53,942 bases of DNA from Selenomonadaceae bacterium (GTDB lineage: Bacteria; Bacillota; Negativicutes; Selenomonadales; Selenomonadaceae). Numbering within the stretch: the first letter of the stretch is position 1; each line of letters starts with the position of its first letter. The notes under the pieces were generated by a model. The model did not search any database. It was given only the letters and a program-made list of their open reading frames with translations, and was not told the DNA's origin. The stretch covers positions 1-53,942 of the forward strand of contig JAFUTY010000006.1 of assembly GCA_017484005.1 (NCBI GenBank). The letters are read 5' to 3'. Position numbers and translations under genes: made by a program. Positions 25,389-33,506 of the stretch are shown here, one piece after another.

Positions 25389-26792
25389 ATGCCAGAGCCG
25401 AACAAAAATGGATTGAATATGCTCGAAGGATCAATCGTCGATAAACTGTTTATCTTTGCAATTCCTCTCGCGCTCACAACATTTTTCCAACAATTACTAA
25501 ACACTGCCGACGTCTTAATCTCCGGAAAATATATCGGAACGAATGCGATGGCTGCGATTGGAAATAATACTCCGATTGTGAGTTTGATTGTGAGTCTGTT
25601 CGTTGGATTATCAATCGGCGCGAATGTTGTTATCGCTCGACACATCGGCTCGCGGCAGTTCGGTCGAATCAAAATGTCGATCAGTACTGCGATTCTCACT
25701 GCAATTATTTCTGGATTATCAGTGATGCTCCTCGCTGAATTTCTGGTTGATACTTCTCTCGATGCGATGGGAGTTCCCTCGGAAGTTCGCGAAATGACTG
25801 AAACATATTTGCGATTCTTTCTCCTTGGAATGCCTGGAATCAGTTTATACAATTTTGCCGCGGCGATTATAAGATCTCGAGGAGATACTAGAACTCCTCT
25901 CTACAGTTTATTGATCGCGAGCGTCTTAAATCTGATTCTTGATTTTTTAGCAGTTCAAGTTTTTGGAATGGGAATCGATGGAATTGCCGGCGCGACATCG
26001 ATCGCAAATTACGCGAATGCATTTTATCTTTTGCATAGTTTATCGACAACCAAAGATATTTTGCACGTCCATATTTATGAACTTCGTCAAGTCGGAATCG
26101 ATTATCGTGAGATTCGTCGAATGATTGCGATTGGACTTCCCGCTGGAATTCAAGGAATGGTTTTTTCAGTTTCGAATCTGATAATTCAATCGGCAATTAA
26201 CAGTCTCGGTGCTGACGCGATGGCTGCATCTGCCGCTGGATTTTCTCTCGAAATTAATGTTTATACTTTCATGAATGCATTCGGTCAAGCGACGACGACA
26301 TTCGTGAGTCAAAATTTTGGTGCTCATAATCTTCCGCGATGTTTTCGAATTACAAAGCTCGCTCTGATTGTTGAAACTCTAGTGACGCTTGGACTATCAG
26401 CTCTAACTTTGATTTTCTCCCGCGAATTATTGATGCTCTTTTCAACTGATGAAAGAGTTATCGAGCTTGCAACGATTCGACTTTGGTACATCGTTGCGCC
26501 ATATATTTTGAACGGCTCGATTGAAATTTTGTCCGGCGCACTTCGAGGATATGGAATTTCGATGCCTCCCGCAATTGTAACTCTGATTTGTGTCTGCGGC
26601 GTTCGAATCATTTGGGTATATACAGTTTTCGCCGCTGATCCGACTTACGAAAATCTGATGATCACATATGGAATCAGCTGGGCTTTCACGACTGCTTTAC
26701 TCGCTGTGATTTACATCTATTTCAAGCGGCGATTGGCAGATGGCAGACATTTGGGGATCAATCAACATTATCCAGATTCAGAGAAAGCATAA
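25389..26792 (+). CDS. MATE-family multidrug/metabolite exporter
   Basis: 467 residues with about twelve hydrophobic segments in two similar halves. MATE signatures: IPLALTTFFQQLLNTADVLISGKYIG, AIIRSRGDTRTPLYS (the usual R-GD motif), GLPAGIQGMVFSVSNL and GQATTTFVSQNFGAHN (each quoted in part). It exports organic cations or drugs with sodium or proton counterflow. ATG at 25389 sits 8 bases after GAGAGGAG; an out-of-frame ATG at 25381 is ignored. Confidence 0.92.
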   Translation: MPEPNKNGLNMLEGSIVDKLFIFAIPLALTTFFQQLLNTADVLISGKYIGTNAMAAIGNNTPIVSLIVSLFVGLSIGANVVIARHIGSRQFGRIKMSISTAILTAIISGLSVMLLAEFLVDTSLDAMGVPSEVREMTETYLRFFLLGMPGISLYNFAAAIIRSRGDTRTPLYSLLIASVLNLILDFLAVQVFGMGIDGIAGATSIANYANAFYLLHSLSTTKDILHVHIYELRQVGIDYREIRRMIAIGLPAGIQGMVFSVSNLIIQSAINSLGADAMAASAAGFSLEINVYTFMNAFGQATTTFVSQNFGAHNLPRCFRITKLALIVETLVTLGLSALTLIFSRELLMLFSTDERVIELATIRLWYIVAPYILNGSIEILSGALRGYGISMPPAIVTLICVCGVRIIWVYTVFAADPTYENLMITYGISWAFTTALLAVIYIYFKRRLADGRHLGINQHYPDSEKA

Positions 26793-26833
26793 AAAAATCC
26801 TCGATCGAGAAAATCGGTCGAGGATCTTTTTTT
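26793..26833. terminator. Intrinsic terminator after the MATE gene, GTTCGG-tailed family
   Basis: ATCCTCGATCGA (26797-26808) pairs with TCGGTCGAGGAT (26814-26825); the T run is followed by GTTCGGAA. Near-identical copies occur at 28975 and 31883. Confidence 0.88.
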
Positions 26834-26956
26834 GTTCGGAATTGATTTTTAACGAAAATTTTACAAGACAGTTAAGTTGAATTATGCTTTTCACGATAAT
26901 GTATCTGTCCAGAGTAAACTAGCTGGATGAATTTATAGTTGGAGATGATGCAAAAT

Positions 26957-27589
26957 ATGGATGTATTTAAATCTTATCTACTTCATGGAGCTCAATACGA
27001 GCCAGATGATCTATTTCAGATTCCAAAACTTCGATCGAGCAAATTAACTCCGAACAAATTGATTCCATTTTCCCAAGCAATGCGTACGATAGATCATAGG
27101 CAATGGGTTCATTTTTACGAGTCGGACGAAAAAATCGTTAGAGTTTTGAATAATCCGAAGAGATATTTGCCGATTCTTCAAAAATTTTATGGAGTAATTT
27201 CATTTGATCTCAGCGTTCAGCGAAACATGCCACTTTTTATGAAAGCGAACTCGATAGGAATGAGTCGAGCACTTGGAAATTACTGGCAACAAAACGGAAT
27301 TGAAGTAATTCCGAACGTCAGATTCAACGGTGCAGATACCTATGATATAGCTTTCAGCGGTATCGAAAAATTTTCAACTATCGCAATTGGAACTCTTGGC
27401 TGTTTAAAAAATCGAGAGGATCGTCAATATTTTATTGAAGATCTCGAGGAGATGATGAAACGTCTGCAACCGAAAAATCTCATCGTGTACGGCGATATGC
27501 CTGATTCGATTTTCGAAAAATATCGAGATCAGACGAAACTGATTCATTTTCCGAGTTGGATTAGCGTTGTACATGGGAGGTGTAAATAA
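26957..27589 (+). CDS. DUF4417-family protein
   Basis: 210 residues matching the DUF4417 pattern: YGVISFDLSVQRNMPLFMKAN, NGIEVIPNVRFNGADTYDIAF and IAIGTLGCLKNREDRQYFIEDLEEM (in part). The family is common in phages and accessory islands and has no known activity. The start is uncertain among 26945, 26948 and 26957; the last gives 12 bases after GGAG. It shares one base (TAATG) with the next gene, so the two form a translational unit. Confidence 0.75.
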   Translation: MDVFKSYLLHGAQYEPDDLFQIPKLRSSKLTPNKLIPFSQAMRTIDHRQWVHFYESDEKIVRVLNNPKRYLPILQKFYGVISFDLSVQRNMPLFMKANSIGMSRALGNYWQQNGIEVIPNVRFNGADTYDIAFSGIEKFSTIAIGTLGCLKNREDRQYFIEDLEEMMKRLQPKNLIVYGDMPDSIFEKYRDQTKLIHFPSWISVVHGRCK

Positions 27590-28026
27590 TGGGAGCTGGT
27601 CGCGGTGGAGACTATGGAAATACTCCGAATAAAGGAGGATTAGTCAATAATCTTTTAAATTTGATTGAAAAATATCCCCTATCTGATATAGGATTTTTTG
27701 GTACGCGTGGAAGAAAAAATCGAACTGAATATCGGCATATTTCGAGCGATAATCCCCTCGAAACTATGAGAGATTTTGTTTCAAGAGCTATCATAGGAGC
27801 AGAAATAGAACCTTTAGAAAATGGTCATGGATTTCGAGCTAGATTTTCAGATGGATTTGAGTTATATGTCCGAGAATCATCAGCATCAGATCAAACTCCA
27901 GTTATTGAGCTCTGGACAAAAATTAAAAGCCGAAATGCCGAGTCAATTGTTGAAGTAACTATCTCAAAACAACATTTCAAATTGAGATATCAAAAAAATT
28001 CATTTTATCCAGAACAAACAATCTGA
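27589..28026 (+). CDS. Small protein resembling C-terminal toxin domains of polymorphic toxins/phage proteins
   Basis: 145 residues. It opens with a Gly-rich MGAGRGGDYGNTPNKGG and contains GTRGRKNRTEYRHISSDNPLET and RDFVSRAIIGAE. From memory, similar segments occur at the C-termini of secreted toxins and phage head-associated proteins. No catalytic motif can be assigned. GGGAGG lies 8 bases before the ATG. The next gene could encode its immunity protein. The toxin reading is inference. Confidence 0.55.
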   Translation: MGAGRGGDYGNTPNKGGLVNNLLNLIEKYPLSDIGFFGTRGRKNRTEYRHISSDNPLETMRDFVSRAIIGAEIEPLENGHGFRARFSDGFELYVRESSASDQTPVIELWTKIKSRNAESIVEVTISKQHFKLRYQKNSFYPEQTI

Positions 28027-28045
28027 CAAAAAGGAGAAATAAACA

Positions 28046-28603
28046 ATGATTATAGATAGTGTCACAATCCCAGAAGAAGAAAAAGTTTTTCTGAAAAAAA
28101 TCGTTGAAAAAAATATGCTTCGAATTGTGTCTCCATGTCGCACAGATTTCTCGCATGATTTTGTTGATCGTTTCTATGTGAATTGCGAGGATACATGGTT
28201 TAAAATTAATCGCGAAGATATAGTTGCGATGCTTTTTGATGAACCAGAAGACGGAGGACGTCCCAAAATTTCTGAATCGAAGTTTGAAGATGTGCATGGA
28301 GAATATACAAAAACCATAAATCGAGTTGTGAAAGGTGTATCAATAATCACTGATAGTGTCGAATTTAAAAAAGATCCGTACAGACTGACTTATCCAAAGG
28401 CGATCATTTTCCATTTCGATGATTGTAATTTAATCGTGGAAAAGCTTGGAATTTTTTCTCTCGCTGGCTTAATTATACATCTTGAGCCGCTCGACGCTGA
28501 AAATTTTGGGCTCTGCGATGAATTAAGTTTTTGGTATCAACCGGATGATCCTGAAGTATTTCCAGAGAAACCGATCTTCTCTCAAACTATCGAGAAATTA
28601 TGA
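28046..28603 (+). CDS. Unknown protein, possible immunity protein of the preceding gene
   Basis: 185 residues, no family recognised. Acidic, soluble, with MIIDSVTIPEEEKVFLKKI at the N-terminus and many Asp/Glu (LFDEPEDGGRPK, YQPDDPEVFPEKP). AAGGAG lies 9 bases before the ATG. A truncated paralogue follows immediately, a pattern typical of immunity genes next to toxins. That role is inferred only from size, charge and position. Confidence 0.6.
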   Translation: MIIDSVTIPEEEKVFLKKIVEKNMLRIVSPCRTDFSHDFVDRFYVNCEDTWFKINREDIVAMLFDEPEDGGRPKISESKFEDVHGEYTKTINRVVKGVSIITDSVEFKKDPYRLTYPKAIIFHFDDCNLIVEKLGIFSLAGLIIHLEPLDAENFGLCDELSFWYQPDDPEVFPEKPIFSQTIEKL

Positions 28604-28613
28604 GTAAACAAAC

Positions 28614-28976
28614 ATGATTATCGAGAAAGTCTCCATTCCGGCGACAGAAAAATCGATTTTGCAAAAATCTATCGGTCAAAATATGAATTCGATCTTCGCT
28701 TACAAGAGGACAAATTTCACAGCAGATATCGTTGAATCGATTTGGTATCTAGGCGTTAATTGCGATAATTTTGAATTTCAAATAGAGCGTGAGGATATCA
28801 ATGCAAAATATTTCGATGGAATCGAGGATGGCGGACGAATTAAAGTTTCAGATACTCCAGTCGATGGATTGGAAATAAAATCTCGAAAAACAATCAAACG
28901 AATGGTGCGTTGAGTGCCAATCATCGAAGAATAGGGCGGATCTGCGATCTTCACTCAGAACATCGAGAAATTATAA
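28614..28976 (+). pseudogene. Decayed second copy of the 28046 gene
   Basis: The first 99 codons encode MIIEKVSIPATEKSILQKS..., clearly paralogous to the upstream gene (also GIEDGGRIKVSDTP against EDGGRPKISES). The frame then meets TGA (28911) and TAG (28932). In the same frame, 28944-28976 reads AIFTQNIEKL-stop, matching PIFSQTIEKL-stop of the intact gene. So about 80 codons of the middle have been deleted and the remnant has two stops. The 99-residue product may still be made. Confidence 0.75.
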
Positions 28977-29026
28977 AAAAAATCCTCGACCGATCTCAAA
29001 TCGAGATTGATCGAGGATCTTTTTTT
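28975..29026. terminator. Bidirectional terminator, GTTCGG-tailed family
   Basis: ATCCTCGACCGATCTC and GAGATTGATCGAGGAT form a long stem, flanked by A on the left and seven T plus GTTCGGAAA on the right. It serves the accessory island and the convergent reductase gene at 29041. Confidence 0.88.
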
Positions 29027-29040
29027 GTTCGGAAATTTTT

Positions 29041-30693
29041 TCAGAGTTTGAAATTTTTATAAGCGCTGCCGCCGATGAGAGTTTTGACTTGATAACCTTG
29101 ACCTCGCAACATTCTTTCCATGAAATAGCCGTTCAATCCAGTTTTGCAAGTCAGAATGATCTCTCGATTTTTGTCCAGTTTATCCAAATTCGATCGAAGT
29201 TTTTCAGCGGGAATATTTATCGCGCCGTCAATATGATTCGAGTTGAAAAGTGCTGGCGATCTCAAATCGATAATCATTGCACCTTTATCGATTTCAGCTT
29301 GCAATTCGCTCGGCAAAATCGGCTTGCTGATTCCTTCAAAAATATTTTCCGCGACATAACCTGCCATGTTGATTGGAGATTTTGCCGATGAAAATGGCGG
29401 CGCGTAGGTCAATTCTAATTCTTGCAAATCTTGAATCGTTCCATTGAAATGCAAAACGCTCGCGACAAGATCGATACATTTATCAACTCCACTTTTCCCG
29501 ACAGCTTGAGCACCTAAAATTTTTCCATCGATTTTTGAAAAGATCAATTTCAATATGAAAACTTCAGCGTCCGGATAATATGCTGCGTGTGAAGTTGGAT
29601 AAGTTATCGAGAATTGATAATCCTGTCCATAGATTTTTCCTTCGCGCTGCAAAATCTTTTCATTTTTTCCAGTTGATGCGGCAGTCAAATCGAAAACTTT
29701 CAAAATCGAACTGCCAATGACTCCGCGATATTTAGTTTTTCTGCCGGAAATATTATCAGCTGCAAGCCGTCCCTGTCGATTTGCTGGACCAGCTAATGCC
29801 AATGCAGTTTTATTTCCTGTCAAACTATCGAACGTCATAACTGCATCGCCGACTGCATAAACATCTTTCGCGGAAGTTTGCATATATTCATCGACAAGAA
29901 TATATCCGCGATCGCTGAGTTCAATTCCGCTGTCCTTCAAAAATTCAGTATCTGGACGAACTCCAATCGATAGAATTACAAAATTCGCAGAGATCTCTTT
30001 TCCGCTCGAAAGATTTATTTTCAGATTGTCATTATCAATCGCGGAAAAATTTTTGACTCCATCATTCAGAATCAATTCAATTCCATGCGATTCGATTTCA
30101 TTTTCCAAAATTTTTACGATGTCAGTATCAAACGGCGCGAGAATATGAGGCACTGCTTCGACTAATGTGACTTCGATTCCTCGATCGCGCAAATTCTCGG
30201 CAGTTTCAATTCCGACGAATCCTCCGCCAATCACGACTGCTTTACCATTTGAATATTTTTCCGCGAAATTTTTGATTCTGTCAGCGTCAGGAACATTTCT
30301 GAGAGTCAAAATATTTTTGTGATCGATTCCCTCAATCGGCGGACGAAGTGGCTTTGCTCCTGGAGATAAAATTAATGAATCGAAATTCTCCTCATATTCT
30401 CCGTTCGAATTTTTGACGATAACTTTTTTATTTTTCGAATCGACTTTGACAACTTCGGTGTTGATTCGAACATCGATATTGAAAAGATTGAAGAATCGTT
30501 GAGGAGTCATTGCTAACAAATCGTCGCGATCCTTTATCACGTCGCCAACATAATATGGCAATCCGCAATTCGCAAATGAAATTTCACTTCCGCGCTCGAT
30601 CAGAATGATCTCGGCGTTTTCATTCAATCGACGAAGTCGAGCGGCAGTTGTAGCTCCACCTGCTACTCCTCCAACAATGATAAATTTACTCAT
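29041..30693 (-). CDS. CoA-disulfide reductase fused to rhodanese
   Basis: 550 residues. Residues 1-445 are a class III pyridine nucleotide-disulfide reductase: IIVGGVAGGATTAARLRRL for FAD and the single active cysteine C43 in SFANCGLPYY. Residues about 465-550 are a rhodanese domain (IIDLRSPALFNSNHIDGAINIP) with catalytic Cys in TCKTGLNG. Such fusions reduce CoA disulfide or CoA persulfide and polysulfide with NAD(P)H. It is the last gene of an ArsR-controlled operon, 15 bases after the NapH-like gene. Confidence 0.92.
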   Translation of the reverse strand: MSKFIIVGGVAGGATTAARLRRLNENAEIILIERGSEISFANCGLPYYVGDVIKDRDDLLAMTPQRFFNLFNIDVRINTEVVKVDSKNKKVIVKNSNGEYEENFDSLILSPGAKPLRPPIEGIDHKNILTLRNVPDADRIKNFAEKYSNGKAVVIGGGFVGIETAENLRDRGIEVTLVEAVPHILAPFDTDIVKILENEIESHGIELILNDGVKNFSAIDNDNLKINLSSGKEISANFVILSIGVRPDTEFLKDSGIELSDRGYILVDEYMQTSAKDVYAVGDAVMTFDSLTGNKTALALAGPANRQGRLAADNISGRKTKYRGVIGSSILKVFDLTAASTGKNEKILQREGKIYGQDYQFSITYPTSHAAYYPDAEVFILKLIFSKIDGKILGAQAVGKSGVDKCIDLVASVLHFNGTIQDLQELELTYAPPFSSAKSPINMAGYVAENIFEGISKPILPSELQAEIDKGAMIIDLRSPALFNSNHIDGAINIPAEKLRSNLDKLDKNREIILTCKTGLNGYFMERMLRGQGYQVKTLIGGSAYKNFKL

Positions 30694-30708
30694 AAAATCA
30701 GCCCTTCA

Positions 30709-31284
30709 TCAAATTTTTTCATTGGATTTCAGTTTGCAGATCATTTGAGTCATAGTTCCCATCGGACAATATACACACCACGATCTCGGCTTGAATAGGA
30801 GCATCGTGAGAATTCCTAGGATCATTGAAGTCAGCATCAAGCTGTAAAATCCAAATGCAAATTGCGCAATCCACGATTCAACATGAACTGTATATGCCCA
30901 ATTCCAAGGGATATCGATTGTCCAAAACAGCGTCACTATTTCATTCAGATTTTTCACGCCGGCAAAAACGATATATGTGTTGTAGATTACACTGCAAAAC
31001 ATTCCGAGAAAAAATATCAGAAAACTGTATCGAAATGTTTTACTCTTCAACCAATTTGGCATATCTCTTCCGCGCGAAAATCCATGCTGACTTCCGAGCA
31101 TTCGAAAAAATTGTCCTCTGTCACAATATCTATTGCAGAAATTTTTGTTGCCGAATCCAATTGCAAAGATCAATGGCAGGAAAAAACTAATCAAACCGAG
31201 CCATGCGAATAGAATGTTGAAAAATCCCATTCCAAAATAGACAATCGACCAAATCCAGAGATATTCATACCAATGTCTTTTCAT
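30709..31284 (-). CDS. NapH-like integral membrane iron-sulfur protein
   Basis: 191 residues with about four membrane segments. Two cysteine clusters, NKNFCNRYCDRGQFF (about residue 50) and SWCVYCPMGTMTQ near the C-terminus, resemble the NapH/NosR/CcoG type. Such proteins move electrons across the membrane, often with a soluble ferredoxin, which the overlapping upstream gene supplies. Start ATG at 31284 follows GAGGTGAGACA and overlaps the ferredoxin stop (ATGA). A longer start at 31332 would run into that gene. Confidence 0.75.
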   Translation of the reverse strand: MKRHWYEYLWIWSIVYFGMGFFNILFAWLGLISFFLPLIFAIGFGNKNFCNRYCDRGQFFRMLGSQHGFSRGRDMPNWLKSKTFRYSFLIFFLGMFCSVIYNTYIVFAGVKNLNEIVTLFWTIDIPWNWAYTVHVESWIAQFAFGFYSLMLTSMILGILTMLLFKPRSWCVYCPMGTMTQMICKLKSNEKI

Positions 31285-31511
31285 TGTCTCACCTCGATTT
31301 TTATCGCGGAGGCAGGACATTCTTTCGCACATTTTCCACAGCCGATGCAGAGATTTTCATCGACAACGGAAAAACTTCCTCGCCAAACTTTTATCGCGCC
31401 GCGTGGACAGACATAAGTGCAAGCTCCACAAGCTGCGCAGAAATTTTTGTCAACTACAGCGTGACGTTTCGAGGATTTTTTGACAGATTTTTTTCCAACT
31501 TCAGAATCCAT
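31281..31511 (-). CDS. 2[4Fe-4S] ferredoxin
   Basis: 76 residues with two complete CxxCxxCxxxC clusters: FCAACGACTYVCP and LCIGCGKCAKECP. A basic N-terminus (KKSVKKSSKRH) precedes them. Start at 31511 is placed by TAGGAGA; the upstream in-frame ATG at 31571 would overlap the regulator gene. It probably donates electrons to, or accepts them from, the NapH-like membrane protein. Confidence 0.92.
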   Translation of the reverse strand: MDSEVGKKSVKKSSKRHAVVDKNFCAACGACTYVCPRGAIKVWRGSFSVVDENLCIGCGKCAKECPASAIKIEVRQ

Positions 31512-31524
31512 TTCAAAAATTCTC

Positions 31525-31809
31525 CTACGATTTTTCAAAAAAGATCGACAAAATCTCTTCGACACGTTCATCTTTCAGCGAATAAACGACTTCCAAGCCA
31601 TTTCGTTCGCCTTTGATGATTCCAGCTTGTCTCAATTTTGCAAGATGCTGCGAAATTGTTGACTGCGGAGCTTGCAAACATTCCTGCATATAAGTCACAT
31701 TTCGAGCACCTTCACGCCAAAGTCTCCTCACGATGCAAAGTCTCACTGGATGCGCGAGGACTTTGAGAAATTCTGCAGTCTCCTCGAGAATTTGTTTGTC
31801 ATTTTCCAT
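31525..31809 (-). CDS. ArsR/SmtB-family transcriptional repressor, cysteine-containing
   Basis: 94 residues with the winged-helix pattern LAHPVRLCIVRRL, QAPQSTISQHLAKLRQAGII and the wing GLEVVYSL. It has two cysteines, C25 and C44 (MQECLQAP). C44 sits where metal- or persulfide-sensing ArsR proteins have sensing residues in helix 3. Given the downstream ferredoxin, NapH-like and CoA-disulfide reductase/rhodanese genes, a redox or persulfide sensor is more likely than a metal sensor. First gene of the operon. Confidence 0.88.
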   Translation of the reverse strand: MENDKQILEETAEFLKVLAHPVRLCIVRRLWREGARNVTYMQECLQAPQSTISQHLAKLRQAGIIKGERNGLEVVYSLKDERVEEILSIFFEKS

Positions 31810-31818
31810 TTTGATACA

Positions 31819-31830
31819 CCTTCCGGAAGG
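31819..31830. promoter_or_regulatory. Perfect palindrome, candidate ArsR operator
   Basis: CCTTCCGGAAGG, a 12-base perfect palindrome between the promoter and the ATG of the arsR-type gene. On the minus strand GGAAGG also serves as ribosome binding site, so binding would block transcription elongation or initiation at the start of the operon. Confidence 0.55.
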
Positions 31831-31850
31831 TTGAAAATTTTTACATTGCT

Positions 31851-31879
31851 ATATTACGTTTTTTGAATATAAATTGCAA
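31851..31879 (-). promoter_or_regulatory. Promoter of the ArsR operon
   Basis: On the minus strand TTGCAA, a 17-base spacer and TAATAT, 42 bases upstream of the regulator start. Confidence 0.65.
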
Positions 31880-31882
31880 TAG

Positions 31883-31924
31883 AAAAAATCCTCGATCGAA
31901 AAAATCGGTCGAGGATCTTTTTTT
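31883..31924. terminator. Orphan terminator-like hairpin between divergent genes, GTTCGG-tailed family
   Basis: ATCCTCGATCGA and TCGGTCGAGGAT with A and T flanks and GTTCGGAAA after, nearly identical to 26793-26833. Here it lies between a minus-strand operon start and a plus-strand operon start, where neither strand has an obvious transcript to end. This suggests spread as a unit. Confidence 0.8.
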
Positions 31925-31930
31925 GTTCGG

Positions 31931-31966
31931 AAATTTATACTCAAATCGAGAAATCAGTATAAATTT
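31931..31966. repeat. 36-base inverted repeat, copy A
   Basis: AAATTTATACT (31931-31941), a 14-base centre, and AGTATAAATTT (31956-31966). The second copy at 48785 has identical arms and a centre with about 10 of 14 bases the same. Both lie just after a hairpin. Confidence 0.8.
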
Positions 31967-31988
31967 GCTCGAAAGATTCTTGAGTATG

Positions 31989-32018
31989 TTGACTAATCTC
32001 AATTTCAGATCAAATATT
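31989..32018 (+). promoter_or_regulatory. Possible promoter of the ERF-trpC-rnhA-fucosyltransferase genes
   Basis: TTGACT (31989-31994), an 18-base spacer and AATATT (32013-32018). The -35 box is good and the -10 box weak. Confidence 0.35.
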
Positions 32019-32049
32019 CATATTAAAAAATTGGAGGAGGAGATTTTTC

Positions 32050-32676
32050 ATGAATATCTATGAAAAACTTCAAGCGGCTCGAATCAAAATCGCGGCAGGC
32101 GGAATTCAAAAATCCGGCAAAAATGAATTCGCAAAATATAAATATTATGGGCTCGGCGATTTTCTTCCACAGATCATGGAAGCTTGCGATGAATTAAAAA
32201 TCACGCCGATCATTTCGACAGATTCCGAAGGTCGAAAATTCGTTTTGGAATTGATCAATTCTGAATCTCCGGAGGAAGTTATTCGATTTTCAATTCCAAT
32301 TGTTCAAGCGCAGCTCAAAGGAGTTCAGCCAATTCAAAATCTCGGTGCAGTGATAACTTATTCGCGTCGATATCTGTACATGCTCGCGTTTGAAATCATT
32401 GAAACAGATGTCATTGAAGAATCGACAGGCATGCAGGAGAGGACTTTCAAACTCGATTCAACAAAATCGCCGCGCGAAGAGCTCGAGAGATTTTGGAAAT
32501 TTGTCGGTTATGACGTCGATCGGCTCGATGAATATTTGGACAAGCAATCGATGAAGCGCGGCGTTCCAATCGATGATGATTTAATCACGTCAGTTTTGAA
32601 TGCGCAAATCGATTATGTCACGCGTGAGGCTCAAAAAATCAATTCGCAATTCAGCGATGTCAAAATCGAAAGTTAA
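32050..32676 (+). CDS. ERF-family single-strand annealing protein (phage type)
   Basis: 208 residues. The ERF core is visible: EFAKYKYYGLGDFLPQIMEAC, then VQAQLKGVQPIQNLGAVITYSRRYLYMLAFEI (in part), with the family's GxxxTYxRRY motif. ERF proteins anneal complementary single strands in phage recombination. No other phage gene is near, so it is an orphan or domesticated copy. GGAGGAGG lies 9 bases before the ATG. It is the first gene of the run leading to trpC, 26 bases downstream. Confidence 0.82.
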   Translation: MNIYEKLQAARIKIAAGGIQKSGKNEFAKYKYYGLGDFLPQIMEACDELKITPIISTDSEGRKFVLELINSESPEEVIRFSIPIVQAQLKGVQPIQNLGAVITYSRRYLYMLAFEIIETDVIEESTGMQERTFKLDSTKSPREELERFWKFVGYDVDRLDEYLDKQSMKRGVPIDDDLITSVLNAQIDYVTREAQKINSQFSDVKIES

Positions 32677-32702
32677 TCGAAAGTTGAGAGGAGTTAAATC
32701 AA

Positions 32703-33506
32703 TTGCGGAAGGATATTTTGTCTGAAATTGTCGAAAATAAAAGATCAATCGTCGCAGAGGCAAAAAAAAATCTCCCACTCAAACAGATTGAGTCGAAGAT
32801 CGAAATTGGAAGTTTTCGAATGTCTCAAGAATTTTCCAAAACTGATTGGGGATTAATTGCGGAATGCAAACTTCAATCTCCCGCAAAAGGAAGACTCAAT
32901 TCAACTCATTCAGCATTGGATCTAGCGAAAATTTACGAGGATGCTGGCGCGACTATGCTCAGCGTGCATACTGATCCACATTTTCTCGGGAGCAATGAAT
33001 CATTCACTGAAATTCGAAACGCTGTGAAAATCCCACTATTAAGGAAGGATTTTATCATCGACGAATATCAGATTTATGAGTCGCGATATCTCGGGGCGGA
33101 TGCAATTTTATTAATCGCGCGAATTATTTCTCCGGCGCAATTGAAAAAATTTCTATTCACAACGTGGACTCTTGGAATGGATGCGCTCGTTGAAGTTCAT
33201 GACGAAGCAGATATTCATACGGCTCAATCGACTCCCGCGCAATTCATCGGAATCAACAATCGAAATCTCGTCAATTTCACAACGTCAATCGCCAACACTC
33301 AAAATCTGATTTATTACATCGATCGCAAGCGAATTCGAATCAGTGAAAGCGGAATTTCTTCTATGGCAGATGTTACAAAACTTCGAAAGCTCGGACTCAA
33401 TGGAATTCTTGTCGGAGAAGGATTAGTTCGGGCGGAAAATATTCGGAAACAAACTCGAGCTTTCGCAATGCTTCCTGAACTTCAATTCGAGGATGAAGAT
33501 GAATGA
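32703..33506 (+). CDS. trpC: Indole-3-glycerol phosphate synthase
   Basis: 267 residues. It closes the indole ring in tryptophan synthesis. Catalytic motifs are present: AECKLQSPAKG (E and K), LLRKDFI (K), LVEVHDE (E), GINNRNL (N) and SESGI (S). The first motif usually reads E-I-K-x-x-SPS. TTG start with GAGAGGAG about 10 bases upstream. No other trp gene is in the window, so it is an orphan. The C-terminus (EFEDEDE-like) overlaps rnhA by 4 bases. Confidence 0.93.
   Translation: MRKDILSEIVENKRSIVAEAKKNLPLKQIESKIEIGSFRMSQEFSKTDWGLIAECKLQSPAKGRLNSTHSALDLAKIYEDAGATMLSVHTDPHFLGSNESFTEIRNAVKIPLLRKDFIIDEYQIYESRYLGADAILLIARIISPAQLKKFLFTTWTLGMDALVEVHDEADIHTAQSTPAQFIGINNRNLVNFTTSIANTQNLIYYIDRKRIRISESGISSMADVTKLRKLGLNGILVGEGLVRAENIRKQTRAFAMLPELQFEDEDE

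Noticed and set aside
26838..26956. Promoter for the DUF4417 island
   Set aside because: TTGAAT and GATAAT are only 12 bases apart, and TTACAA-17-TATGCT is weak; neither is convincing enough to list.
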